64,000 bases of DNA from Paenibacillus algorifonticola (GTDB lineage: Bacteria > Bacillota > Bacilli > Paenibacillales > Paenibacillaceae): positions 1-64,000 of the forward strand of contig NZ_LAQO01000018.1 in assembly GCF_000971975.1 (NCBI RefSeq). Direction: 5' to 3'. The position numbers and the translations under genes are program-made. This document shows, in pieces, positions 51,187-60,238 of the stretch. Each line of letters opens with the position of its first letter. Positions within the stretch are counted from its first letter, which is position 1. The notes below the pieces were generated by a model. The model had not been told where the DNA came from. It worked only from the letters and a program-made list of their open reading frames with translations, and made no database searches.

Positions 51187-52068
51187 ATGGACATCCCCAG
51201 AGGCACCTACGGCTTTCGGTTCGCTGAAGATAAGGAGCTGCAGTTGTGCGTATTATATGCGGCCGGATATGATGCTATCACCGATCCCTCTTACCGCTGG
51301 GACGGCCTGGAGCGGAATGATGGGCCTCTTCTGTTGTTCCAATACACCATCTCCGGTGAAGGCGTGTTTGAGTCGGAAAACCGGACTCACCGGGTCACTG
51401 CCGGACAGGCTTTTCTAGCTGAAATTCCCGGACCCCACCGTTATTACTACCATCCGGATTCAAAAGAGCCCTGGCAATTCCTGTTTCTGCTGTTCCGGCC
51501 CAACCTGATTTTGCCCCATTGGCGCAAATTTTTGCGTGTTGCGGGGGAAGTCCCCCATTTGCCCGCAGACTGTGCGCCAGTCCGGCTGTCGCGGATGATT
51601 GTGGCTGATGCGGGAGCAGGAAGAATCTCAGATCCGCTGATTGCTTCGTCTTGCGTCTATCAGTTCGTGACAGAACTGGCCAGAATGCAGGTAACCACTC
51701 TGCGAGACAGGGACAACTGGTCAAAGAATATAAGGCTCGCAGCCGAATTTATAGAGCACAACTATTCACGGATGATCAGTATCGATCAGCTTTCCGAGCA
51801 TGTCTCCCTGTCCAAATATCACCTGATCCGCCGGTTTTCGGCTAGTACGGGCCTGACACCCGGCGCTTATTTGACCCGCGTGCGCACGGAGAAGGCCATG
51901 GAGCTGCTGCGGGGAACCAGCCTGAGCATTGAAGCCATAGCCGAGCGGATTGGCTACTCCAGCGGGAGTTATTTCATTAAGGCGTTCCGCAGCCTGACCG
52001 GGCTTACACCGGGAGAATTCCGGAGCGGGGGCGAAAGCCTAACCTACCGCAGGCTGTTTTTTGATTAA
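51187..52068 (+). CDS. AraC-family regulator, 293 aa
   Basis: This protein has an N-terminal cupin-like ligand domain (LLLFQYTISGEGVFESENRT and VTAGQAFLAEIPGPHRYYYH, about 55-100) and C-terminal paired helix-turn-helix motifs at about 190-285 (SIDQLSEHVSLSKYHLIRRF and SIEAIAERIGYSSGSYFIKAF). It starts at ATG 51187 after CAAGGAGGACATTT. It lies directly upstream of the GH27 gene in the same orientation, 108 bases apart, and likely activates it. GC content at third codon positions looks higher than in the neighbouring AraC gene, hinting at a different origin. Confidence 0.92.
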   Translation: MDIPRGTYGFRFAEDKELQLCVLYAAGYDAITDPSYRWDGLERNDGPLLLFQYTISGEGVFESENRTHRVTAGQAFLAEIPGPHRYYYHPDSKEPWQFLFLLFRPNLILPHWRKFLRVAGEVPHLPADCAPVRLSRMIVADAGAGRISDPLIASSCVYQFVTELARMQVTTLRDRDNWSKNIRLAAEFIEHNYSRMISIDQLSEHVSLSKYHLIRRFSASTGLTPGAYLTRVRTEKAMELLRGTSLSIEAIAERIGYSSGSYFIKAFRSLTGLTPGEFRSGGESLTYRRLFFD

Positions 52069-52176
52069 CCGCAATATAGTACTATTCCACTCGTAAGATT
52101 ACTATAGATATCGCTAGTCTCCTTTATTATGATGAACTTAGAAAGAGCAATAATTAATCAGTAAAGGAGCTTTACG

Positions 52177-53457
52177 ATGAATCATACGCTTACAGCACCA
52201 ACTCCGCCGCTTGGCTGGAACAGCTGGGATTGCTACGGCGCGGCCGTAACAGAAGACGAAATCCGCGGCAATGCGGAATACATGGCAGAATATCTCAAAG
52301 ACTTCGGCTGGAGCTACATTACCGTCGATATTCAATGGTACGAGCCCTTTGCGAATTCTTCACAATACCGTCCATTCGTTCCGCTGGTGATGGATGAATA
52401 TTCCCGGCTGATGCCTGCCGAGAACCGGTTTCCTTCCGCAGCGGGCGGCCAGGGCTTCAAACCATTAGCCGATTATGTCCATAGTCTTGGACTGCAATTC
52501 GGCATTCATATTATGCGCGGCATTCCGCGGCAGGCCGCTCACGCCGCTACCCCTATCTCAGGCACAGCTGCGACAGCACGCGATATTGCGCATACGAACT
52601 CCATCTGTCCATGGAATACGGATATGTACGGCGTAGATGCGTCGAAGGAAGGGGCTCAGGCCTATTACGATTCTCTCTTTCAATTGTACGCAGAGTGGGG
52701 TGTCGACCTGGTGAAGGTAGACGACATCGCCGCTTCCAGGCTGTACGACACTCATCAGCCGGAGATAGCCCTGATCTCCAAGGCGATTGAGCGCTGCGGC
52801 CGGCCCATGGTGCTGAGCCTTTCTCCTGGTCCTGCTCCGGTGGAATACGCGGAGTTCTTCACCGAGCATGCCAACATGTGGCGGGTTACGGACGATTTCT
52901 GGGATCTATGGCCGCTGCTGCTGGATATGTTCGACCGCTGCCGGAAATGGCAAGGCGTCCCCAAAGCCGGCTGTTGGCCGGACTGCGACATGCTGCCCCT
53001 CGGGCACATCGGCATCCGCTCGGTGGATGGCGGCGGGGCGGACCGTTGGACCAGGTTCACACGCGATGAGCAGTTGACGATGATGTCGCTCTGGAGCATC
53101 TTCCGCTCGCCACTTATCTTCGGTGGTGAACTGCGGGACAACGATGACTGGACGCTTTCGCTGCTTACCAACCGCGAGGTTCTGCGCATGCACCGGGAGA
53201 GCCATGGAGCCAAGGAAGCCCTCTGCCAGGGAGATCTCATCGTCTGGACAGCCGAATACACCGATGGCGCCCGCTATGCTGCCGTATTCAACGTTGGCGA
53301 GAACCCGTTGCCTCTGAATCTGGCCATTGAGCAAATCGGCCTGACCGGCATTACCGGAGGCACAGAACTGTGGAGCGGAGAGCCAGCTGAGTTAACAGCA
53401 GGCTCGCTGCAGGCCACGATACAGCCGCACGGTGTACGCCTCTATCGATTCGTCTAA
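52177..53457 (+). CDS. GH27 alpha-galactosidase, 426 aa
   Basis: This is a retaining glycosidase for terminal alpha-galactose (or alpha-linked relatives) on imported oligosaccharides. The clan GH-D start PPLGWNSWDCYGAAVTEDEI is at 10-29. The catalytic nucleophile sits in GVDLVKVDDIAAS near 176 and the acid/base in NMWRVTDDFWDLW near 235. A C-terminal beta-sandwich closes the protein. There is no signal peptide. The start is ATG 52177 after GTAAAGGAGC. A terminator follows, so it forms a unit by itself or with the upstream AraC gene. Alpha-galactosidase is most likely; GH27 also includes arabinopyranosidases. Confidence 0.9.
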   Translation: MNHTLTAPTPPLGWNSWDCYGAAVTEDEIRGNAEYMAEYLKDFGWSYITVDIQWYEPFANSSQYRPFVPLVMDEYSRLMPAENRFPSAAGGQGFKPLADYVHSLGLQFGIHIMRGIPRQAAHAATPISGTAATARDIAHTNSICPWNTDMYGVDASKEGAQAYYDSLFQLYAEWGVDLVKVDDIAASRLYDTHQPEIALISKAIERCGRPMVLSLSPGPAPVEYAEFFTEHANMWRVTDDFWDLWPLLLDMFDRCRKWQGVPKAGCWPDCDMLPLGHIGIRSVDGGGADRWTRFTRDEQLTMMSLWSIFRSPLIFGGELRDNDDWTLSLLTNREVLRMHRESHGAKEALCQGDLIVWTAEYTDGARYAAVFNVGENPLPLNLAIEQIGLTGITGGTELWSGEPAELTAGSLQATIQPHGVRLYRFV

Positions 53458-53478
53458 GAGTTCAACAACAAAAACAAC

Positions 53479-53515
53479 AAAAAGAGATCTGCTGTCATAA
53501 GCCGGATCTCTTTTT
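53479..53515. terminator. Bidirectional terminator after GH27
   Basis: AAAGAGATC and GATCTCTTT pair, extended by A-T pairs, with T7 on the plus side and a T-rich run on the minus side. It separates the convergent GH27 and ArsR-type genes. Confidence 0.8.
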
Positions 53516-53549
53516 TTATTTCTAATTTTTCATCCATCAGATTATCGAA

Positions 53550-54470
53550 TTAATATTCTTCGTTCAGGTGAACGCGGATTACAATATCCTGATCGTGATT
53601 GCCGAATCCCGAACCATAGAGGGTCAACCCTCCTGCATTAACAGCATGCTCATCAACGGCGAAACGAAGCGTCCAGAACGGTTCCTGCAGCTTAATATCC
53701 GCGAGGGTCACATCCGACATACGTTCTTCATCCATAAATGTACCCGCTCTGTCAATTCGAATCGTCTTCAATAGCCCGTATTGATTCACATTTCGATGCC
53801 ACCATTCAGGTGTAAGTCTCCCCCTCGCAGCTCTTCCAAAGTCAGCCGGACTAGTCCATGTGCCTAGGGAGATGCCGTTGAACGTGTACTCAATATCCGA
53901 AGGCCAATAATCTCTTAAGCCAGGCGCTTCCGAAGCAATCTCCATCGATATTTCAATGGCCTCTGCGGTTTGATTTGCAAGCAGATAGTTAGGCATTTTG
54001 TATTCAACATAGCCCCACCCAAACCACAGAATGGCGGCGTGAACCCGCTCGGGATCAAGAAAATATCGAGGGTCATCCCATACCCCGATCTCTTTCTCGA
54101 GCGTACCAAGCCCGCAAGTAGGATGGACTTCAAAAGCCGTGTAATGACCGACCGAAATACTTTGTTCTCTGACCTTCGCTGTCTGGCTGGCGAACGGCAG
54201 CTCAATCTCGACGGCTTTCTGTTTGAGAAAACACATTTTGTGCGTCCCTCCGCCCAACCGCACCCTGCGACTTCCGATGAGCCCGGCTTGTTCGAGTTTT
54301 CGGATGTGCATCGTGACGATAGAGGGACTGAGCTCTAAGTGATTCGCAATATCTTTCACGTTCATTTCGCTGTCGGCAATGAGACTCATAATTTTCCATC
54401 TGACCTCACTGGCCAACGCTTCATATAACGGTATGAACTTCGCTTCCCCGTTCGCTTTGATTATCATCAT
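53550..54470 (-). CDS. ArsR-type regulator with large C-terminal domain, 306 aa
   Basis: The first 90 residues are a winged helix of the ArsR kind: YEALASEVRWKIMSLIADSE, NVKDIANHLELSPSIVTMHI and the wing VRLGGGTHKMCF. The remaining 215 residues form a beta-rich domain of unrecognised family with several conserved-looking tryptophans (LWFGWGYVEYK, EWWHRNVNQYG), unlike ordinary ArsR proteins of about 100 aa. It starts at ATG 54470 (or the adjacent ATG) after CAGGAGATT. It is divergent from the GH43 gene, so it probably represses or senses a sugar for that gene. Confidence 0.82.
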   Translation of the reverse strand: MMIIKANGEAKFIPLYEALASEVRWKIMSLIADSEMNVKDIANHLELSPSIVTMHIRKLEQAGLIGSRRVRLGGGTHKMCFLKQKAVEIELPFASQTAKVREQSISVGHYTAFEVHPTCGLGTLEKEIGVWDDPRYFLDPERVHAAILWFGWGYVEYKMPNYLLANQTAEAIEISMEIASEAPGLRDYWPSDIEYTFNGISLGTWTSPADFGRAARGRLTPEWWHRNVNQYGLLKTIRIDRAGTFMDEERMSDVTLADIKLQEPFWTLRFAVDEHAVNAGGLTLYGSGFGNHDQDIVIRVHLNEEY

Positions 54471-54600
54471 AATCTCCTGACCACATTTATTGAAATCATA
54501 TATATATAAATTTAATAGATTTAACAGGAACCTTCAAGCCCAATCTATTGCAAGAATTTCAACAATAGTGTTTAATTTCATTAGCTGCTGATCACATTAA

Positions 54601-54618
54601 ATTCATATACATGTGAAT
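54601..54618. promoter_or_regulatory. Imperfect palindrome before the GH43 gene
   Basis: ATTCATATACATGTGAAT is an 18-bp dyad with five matching bases at each end and a partly symmetric centre, 20 bases before the GH43 start. It is a candidate operator for the divergent ArsR-type regulator. The gap 54471-54600 is AT-rich without a gene. Confidence 0.35.
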
Positions 54619-54637
54619 TAACAAATGAGGAGGATAT

Positions 54638-56128
54638 ATGAAATACAATAATCCGGTTATCAAAGGATTTTATCCAGACCCTAGTGTATGCAAAGTAGAA
54701 GACACCTATTATCTGGTTTGCAGTTCCTTTCAGTACTTCCCTGGCGTACCGATTTTTGAGAGCAAGGATCTGATTAACTGGACGCAAATCGGTCATTGTC
54801 TAACCAGAGAGAGTCAGGTTCAGCTCGGCAAGGTGGGCAGCTCCGGCGGAGTTTTTGCTCCAACGATACGTTACAACAACGGAAGATTCTACATGACCAC
54901 GACCAACGACACCACTCGTCAAAATTTCTATGTATGGACCGACGATATTTACGATGAATGGTCGGAGCCGATCTATGTGGAACAGGGGGGAATCGATCCC
55001 GATTTGTATTTTGAAGATGGAAAAGCCTTCTTTATGAGCAACGGGAAAGATGATAACGGGATAGGCGGCATTGTTCAGTGTGAAATTGACATTGAAACGG
55101 GCAGCAAATTGTCGCCGAGCCGCTCGATTTGGCAGGGAACAGGCGGGCGCTATTTGGAAAGCCCGCATCTATATAAAATCAATGGCCGGTATTACCTGAT
55201 GGCGGCTGAAGGCGGAACGGAATATGGCCATATGGTCATCTATGCGCGGGGAGAATCTACTTCCGGACCGTTCGAAGCTTACCCGAATAATCCCGTACTG
55301 ACCAACCGCAATAAGGGCGGTTATGAGCTGCAGGGGGTTGGCCATGGCGATCTGGTTCAGGATAACGAAGGAAATTGGTGGATGCTCCATCTGGGCTTCC
55401 GTCAAATCGGTCAATGGCTTACCTACCATCATCTCGGACGCGAAGTTTTCCTTACACCGGTTGCCTTCGATGAGGATGGCTGGTTTACAGCAGGGCACAA
55501 CGGCACCACTCTAACGAGTTTTGACACTGATCGGAACTGGGGTCCTGTCATCCAGCAGGAGAAAAAGCTTTATACCTTCGAGAACACGGATTGGAATTTG
55601 GATTGGTGCTATCTTCGTCATCCTATTGCAGCGAATTACCTGTTAGAATCCGATAAAGCAACGCTTAAAGGGACCGCAGTGACGCTGGATATTCCAGCAT
55701 CCCCGACTTTTATCGGCATACGACAAAGAGACTTCAACGCCGTCATTTCATGCGATGTCAGCCTCACCCACGGCGAAGCCGGTATAACTCTTTATATGGA
55801 TGAGAATCATCATTATGATTTGGCTATACGTAAAGCTGAAACCGGGTATATAGTTATTGAGCGTTTGAATATCGGAGATATTAAATCCATTGAATATGAA
55901 ATAGATTTGGAAAGCGACAACCATGCTACTCTGATTATTCGGGCAAGCCATGAGTGCTATAGCTTCCTTATTCAAGCAAACGGCAAGGATACTCTCTTAG
56001 GCACGGCACAAACCAGATACCTATCCTCTGAGGTTGCAGGAGGCTTTACAGGCGTCCTCATCGGCTTATATGCTTATGGGGAAGAAGCTAAGGCTGAGTT
56101 CTCAAACTTCAAGTGCGAATATCTTTAA
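54638..56128 (+). CDS. GH43 glycosidase (beta-xylosidase/alpha-L-arabinofuranosidase), 496 aa
   Basis: This has a five-bladed beta-propeller catalytic domain at about residues 1-310, with the general base in PVIKGFYPDPSVCKVEDTYYL (DP at 12-13), the pKa-modulating Asp in GGIDPDLYFEDGKAFF near 115 and the acid in GRYLESPHLYKINGRYYLM near 170-188. A C-terminal concanavalin-like sandwich (about 320-496) is usual for beta-xylosidase-type GH43 enzymes. There is no signal peptide. It starts at ATG 54638 after TGAGGAGGATAT. Likely job: removing xylose or arabinose from imported hemicellulose or arabinan oligosaccharides. A terminator follows. Confidence 0.9.
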   Translation: MKYNNPVIKGFYPDPSVCKVEDTYYLVCSSFQYFPGVPIFESKDLINWTQIGHCLTRESQVQLGKVGSSGGVFAPTIRYNNGRFYMTTTNDTTRQNFYVWTDDIYDEWSEPIYVEQGGIDPDLYFEDGKAFFMSNGKDDNGIGGIVQCEIDIETGSKLSPSRSIWQGTGGRYLESPHLYKINGRYYLMAAEGGTEYGHMVIYARGESTSGPFEAYPNNPVLTNRNKGGYELQGVGHGDLVQDNEGNWWMLHLGFRQIGQWLTYHHLGREVFLTPVAFDEDGWFTAGHNGTTLTSFDTDRNWGPVIQQEKKLYTFENTDWNLDWCYLRHPIAANYLLESDKATLKGTAVTLDIPASPTFIGIRQRDFNAVISCDVSLTHGEAGITLYMDENHHYDLAIRKAETGYIVIERLNIGDIKSIEYEIDLESDNHATLIIRASHECYSFLIQANGKDTLLGTAQTRYLSSEVAGGFTGVLIGLYAYGEEAKAEFSNFKCEYL

Positions 56129-56161
56129 ATCTCTCCTAAACATGGGTTGCTAGAAAAATGT

Positions 56162-56198
56162 AAAGCCGGTTATTCAGGAACATCCTGAAAACCGGCTT
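56162..56198 (+). terminator. Terminator after GH43
   Basis: AAAGCCGGTTATTCAGGA and TCCTGAAAACCGGCTTT pair around a short loop and are followed by TTGTTTTAAT on the plus strand. It closes the GH43 transcript. The remaining gap to 56290 shows nothing else. Confidence 0.8.
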
Positions 56199-56290
56199 TT
56201 TGTTTTAATGGTATGAAATTAAAGATATGCATTGGGTTGGAGCAAATTCCCGCACCGGACTTAATCGGCAGTTAATCCTTCATATATTCC

Positions 56291-58060
56291 TTATCTAAAA
56301 GGAAAAACCATCTTCTCTGCATTTCCGACTTCATAGGCTACCGCTTCGTCATAACCAAGACCTTTGGATTTCGTAATCATCTCTTCCTGAAGCTTGTTGA
56401 ATTCAGCATCGTTCTTGGCAAAGACCATTTTCCATGAATACTCCTTAATAATCTTTCCAATTCCGTCAATCTTCTGCTGCAGCTGGGCAGGGACGGTAAC
56501 CGGGGTTTCCGTCGTAAAGAACGGCTTCGAGACTTCAATCATGTTGTTCTTTACAAAATAGTCTTTCGCTGTCATTACACCCGTAGCTTCGCGCCAGCTT
56601 TTGGTAACCGGGTCCGGATTATGATTCAGCGTTGAAGGCCACAGGTTGTAGTCATACGTTTCCCCTGTATCCGGGTTGATGTTCGTCAGCTTCAGGGTCG
56701 TATTATTAATTTGATTCGTACCGTCTTTGAATGTGCCGCCACCATATTCCGCTGGTACCGGCTCGGCATTCGCCGGCAGCGCCTTCCAGCCGTATTCGGT
56801 TACGAAAGGCTTGCCGCTGCCGTCGATATCCCAGGCCAAGCCTTTCGGGCCATAGTTCGCTTCCATTACGCCTTCCGGAGAGTACAGCCAGCTCAGGAAT
56901 TCCATAATGCGCTCAGGGTCCTTGGCATCCGCCCCGATTGCCCATACCCGGTTGCCGCCGTACGGGCTCTGCCCGTAAGAGGTGACTTTCTCATCGGCAA
57001 AAGGCACCAGTGCAAAGCCCTTGCCCTCAGCTGTACGTTCAGGGGTATTGTAAACGTTATCAACCCAAGGGAAGTGTGAAAATAATACTTGCCCGTCTTT
57101 GATCTTGTTGGAGACATCCGAGAATTTCTGCGTTAAGGAATCCGGATCAAGCAGCCCCATTTGATTCGCATCGTAGTAGAACTTCAAACCTTGAAGATAA
57201 TATCCGTCTTCATCAAGGACGCCCTGCCATTCATCTTTATTCTGATGCGTCAGAATCATCCCTGCCGGATTCAGGCCGTCGCCTTCATTATATCCGTGAA
57301 ACTGGGCAATGACTTTGGCCAGTGTCATATAGCTGCCGTCCCAGTCGGACCAGAGCGAAATACCGTAAGTCGGACGGCCGTTTTCACTCTTTGGTTCGAG
57401 CTCCTGCATTTTTTTAAGCAGTGGCAGATAATCATTCAACGTCTTGATTTCCGGGCTTCCAAGCTGCTGGTACAAGTCCCAGCGGAGATTCGGTCCGTAA
57501 TTCATCGTCGCGCCTTCGGAAGGACCTTCACCGGTTCCCACGTCAAATCCTACTCCGTATACCGCCGTGCCGCCGCCAAATTGCTTCTTGTTCGCTTCAA
57601 TGGCTTCCGGGGCATTGGCCAGCAAGCCCTGACCATATTTGTTCAGCAGATCGTCCTTGGTAAAGTCCAGCAAGAGACCCGCTTTGATGGCATCCTGATA
57701 GTCTCTGCCGTTGGTGCCGAACACAACTAGATCGCCTAGATCGCCGGAGGCCATCATGGTCGCGATTTTTTGCTGTCCGCCAGCTAGATTGGAGGCGATG
57801 ATGTTGAGCTTAATATTGAACTTGTCTTTCACAAGCTTGGCAAACCATCCAGGCTGCTCCCCGGCATAGTTAGCCAGCATCGAGAACACATCAATGGTGA
57901 TCTCTTCTCTATCTGGGTTTTCGTTGTTACCGGAAGCGGCTGGAGCCTTTGTACCGCCGTCCGCCGAATTCCCTCCATTATTATTGCTGCAGGCTGAAGT
58001 AAATACGAGCATAGCGCACATTAGGATGAGCAGCGCAGAGCCATACCATCTTTTTTTCAT
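56291..58060 (-). CDS. Extracellular sugar-binding lipoprotein, 589 aa
   Basis: This is a large LplA-type binding protein. The signal peptide MKKRWYGSALLILMCAMLVFTSAC has its lipobox cysteine at 24, followed by an Asn/Gly-rich linker. The mature fold starts EEITIDVFSMLANYAGEQPG; ASGDLGDLVVFGTNGRDY and PYGGNRVWAIGADAKDPERI are typical. It is last in the permease operon, about 100 bases past the second permease gene. A different binding protein lies upstream of the permeases, so the same transporter may accept two ligand carriers. Confidence 0.9.
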   Translation of the reverse strand: MKKRWYGSALLILMCAMLVFTSACSNNNGGNSADGGTKAPAASGNNENPDREEITIDVFSMLANYAGEQPGWFAKLVKDKFNIKLNIIASNLAGGQQKIATMMASGDLGDLVVFGTNGRDYQDAIKAGLLLDFTKDDLLNKYGQGLLANAPEAIEANKKQFGGGTAVYGVGFDVGTGEGPSEGATMNYGPNLRWDLYQQLGSPEIKTLNDYLPLLKKMQELEPKSENGRPTYGISLWSDWDGSYMTLAKVIAQFHGYNEGDGLNPAGMILTHQNKDEWQGVLDEDGYYLQGLKFYYDANQMGLLDPDSLTQKFSDVSNKIKDGQVLFSHFPWVDNVYNTPERTAEGKGFALVPFADEKVTSYGQSPYGGNRVWAIGADAKDPERIMEFLSWLYSPEGVMEANYGPKGLAWDIDGSGKPFVTEYGWKALPANAEPVPAEYGGGTFKDGTNQINNTTLKLTNINPDTGETYDYNLWPSTLNHNPDPVTKSWREATGVMTAKDYFVKNNMIEVSKPFFTTETPVTVPAQLQQKIDGIGKIIKEYSWKMVFAKNDAEFNKLQEEMITKSKGLGYDEAVAYEVGNAEKMVFPFR

Positions 58061-58165
58061 ATTTCCAAAATCCTCCCCTGTTCATACTCTTTGGCTGTCC
58101 TTCTTGCATAAAACAGACGTTCAGTAGAAGAACTTCACCTCCTTCAAGCAATTAACATCGGCCGT

Positions 58166-59053
58166 TTAGCCTTTGACTGCGCCAATCATAATGCCTTTGA
58201 CAAAGAATCGCTGGAAGAACGGATACACGAGCAGGATCGGCAGCACAACGACCATGGACACGGTTGTGCGGATGGAGGTCGGCGTTGCCATATTGGCCAG
58301 ATCCAGATCCATCGCGCCTGTAGATTGCTTCATTAGTTGGGCAATTGAAGTCGCTTCATTCATGTAGCGGTACAGAATGAACTGAAGCGTGAACATCTTC
58401 TGATCCGTGACCAGAAATAGGGTATCCGTGAAGCTGTTCCACTGGGTGACCGACGAGAAGATTGCAATGGTTGCCAGAATCGGCGTAATCAGTGGCAATA
58501 TAATACTTGTGAAAACCTTGAAATAACCGGCCCCATCTATTTGTGCAGACTCCTGCAGGGCGAGCGGCGTAGACTCCACAAAGGTTTTGACGAGAATGAT
58601 AAAGAACGGCTGGACGATGAACGGCAATACATAAGCGGCAAAATTATTGGTCAGCCCCAGATTCAGCATCGTTAAATACCACGGAATCAAACCGGCGTTA
58701 AAATACATCGTAATGACCAGATAGCGGTACCAGAATTTGCGTCCCCACATTTGCTTGGTGAACAAGTATCCCAGAAAGGCGGAGGCGGCAACCGTCAAAA
58801 TGGTGCCAATCACCGTACGCCCGACCGACATAAGCGCTGCCTGTCCTAGACCGGGAATTTTAAAGACATCCATGTAGTTGGTAAAATGGAGGTCTTTCGG
58901 ATAGAACATAATCAGTCCTCTGCTGCTGAGGTCATTATTGCTGATCGTATTAATGAACAGATAATAAAATGGAAATACACAAATGAGCGTGATGATCGCA
59001 AACACGGCATAGTTAATGAAATGGAACAACGTAAATTTCTCTTTGGCAGGCAT
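58166..59053 (-). CDS. Carbohydrate ABC transporter permease (YtcP type), 295 aa
   Basis: Six membrane helices run from about residue 12 to 285. The EAA loop ESAQIDGAGYFKVFTSIILP is at about 183-202. The family-typical early stretch NTISNNDLSSRGLIMFYPKD follows helix 1, and the protein ends RFFVKGIMIGAVKG as in other YtcP permeases. The start is ATG 59053 after AAAGGAGAGAAGC, 32 bases after the LplB-type gene, so the two are cotranscribed. An MsmX-like ATPase from elsewhere is presumably needed. Confidence 0.92.
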   Translation of the reverse strand: MPAKEKFTLFHFINYAVFAIITLICVFPFYYLFINTISNNDLSSRGLIMFYPKDLHFTNYMDVFKIPGLGQAALMSVGRTVIGTILTVAASAFLGYLFTKQMWGRKFWYRYLVITMYFNAGLIPWYLTMLNLGLTNNFAAYVLPFIVQPFFIILVKTFVESTPLALQESAQIDGAGYFKVFTSIILPLITPILATIAIFSSVTQWNSFTDTLFLVTDQKMFTLQFILYRYMNEATSIAQLMKQSTGAMDLDLANMATPTSIRTTVSMVVVLPILLVYPFFQRFFVKGIMIGAVKG

Positions 59054-59085
59054 GATGTCGCTTCTCTCCTTTTCTGTCTGTCAGA

Positions 59086-60045
59086 TTAAAAGATGCTGTC
59101 ACCGCGGATGATTTTGGACATGCTATTCGCTACGAACAGCAGGAACAGACTAACCAGTGATTTCAGCATGCTTACAGCTGTTGCGAAACCGAAGTTCGAG
59201 TTCGTCATGCCGATGTTGTATACATACAGGTCCAGAACCTCGATATGATTCGTATTCATCGCATTCTGGAACACATAGAACTGCTCCATCCCGTTATTAA
59301 TGAAGTTACCGATCGAGAGCAGCAGCAGCACGAAGAATGTAGGCATAATGCCCGGTACAGTTACATGCCACATCAACCGGAAGCGTCCGGCACCATCGAC
59401 TCTTGCTGCCTCATAGATCTCCTGATCAATGCCTGTAATAGCGGCAATATACATAATCGCGCCCCAGCCTAATCCTTTCCATACACTCCACAAGGTCATC
59501 GCCATCCAGGTATGATCATCGGAGGCGAGAATATTCAGCGGCCTAGAAATCCACCCCAAGTCCAGCAGCAGGTTATTCAGAAACCCGTTATCTACCGAGA
59601 ACAGCATGAAGGCAAAGGAATAAACGAGTACCCAGCTGATGAAGTTCGGCAATGTTGTAAGCGTTTGTACAATTTTCTTGAATCTAGTGCTTCTGAGTTC
59701 AACTAGAAAGACTGCGAAGATGACCGGCAAAACGGAAGTCGCAATATTTAAAGAGCTGATGGCGAAGGTGTTGCGCAGCACTCTCAGAACTTCCTGACGC
59801 TGAATTTCATTGGATATCATTGATGTGAACCAGTCAAAGCCCATGAATTCGGAAGCAGAGAGCGGAATGCCGGGCCGGTAGTCATAGAAGGCATAGATCC
59901 ATCCGTAAAGCGGCAGGTACGAGAATAAAAAAGCCAGAACCAGAAATGGCAATGCCATCAGAAATAAATAGTACTTGTCTTTGCTTTGAAACCGTTTGGG
60001 GGATTTTGCATCCACCATGGTTTTACTTGCCGTATTGATGTCCAT
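59086..60045 (-). CDS. ABC transporter permease (LplB type), 319 aa
   Basis: This is the first permease of the importer: a polar N-terminus, then six helices. YLPLYGWIYAFYDYRPGIPL at about 44-63 is the LplB hallmark. The EAA loop EAARVDGAGRFRLMWHVTVP is at about 213-232, and the end SKIIRGDSIF is close to the family norm. ATG 60045 follows GTGGAGGAGAAC. The 190-base gap to the upstream binding-protein gene contains a weak GC-rich hairpin (about 60190-60213) but no gene. Confidence 0.92.
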   Translation of the reverse strand: MDINTASKTMVDAKSPKRFQSKDKYYLFLMALPFLVLAFLFSYLPLYGWIYAFYDYRPGIPLSASEFMGFDWFTSMISNEIQRQEVLRVLRNTFAISSLNIATSVLPVIFAVFLVELRSTRFKKIVQTLTTLPNFISWVLVYSFAFMLFSVDNGFLNNLLLDLGWISRPLNILASDDHTWMAMTLWSVWKGLGWGAIMYIAAITGIDQEIYEAARVDGAGRFRLMWHVTVPGIMPTFFVLLLLSIGNFINNGMEQFYVFQNAMNTNHIEVLDLYVYNIGMTNSNFGFATAVSMLKSLVSLFLLFVANSMSKIIRGDSIF

Positions 60046-60238
60046 AGTTCTCCTCCACTGTTTAATTCAATTTATATACTATTAAGTAAAATATTAACAT
60101 TAAAAACGTGTGCGAAGCCGCGTCCGGGCCCCAATACCAAGCAGTCTCGGGTCCAGCATTATTTTATTCCTACTATTCAAAACAATTTATGGCGCCGGAA
60201 GCTGCTCCAGCGCCACGCTGGGAACATTCATGCTGAGC

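Noticed and set aside
52906-53334. Minus-strand ORF opposite GH27
   Set aside because: Antisense shadow in high-GC coding sequence, without start signals.
57048-57066. cre-like sequence GTAAACGTTATC
   Set aside because: It lies in the middle of a binding-protein gene and matches the consensus poorly.
59652-59672. TTGTAAGCGTTTGTAC, resembling a cre site
   Set aside because: It is inside a permease gene, and codon content explains it; roadblock regulation cannot be argued from one site.
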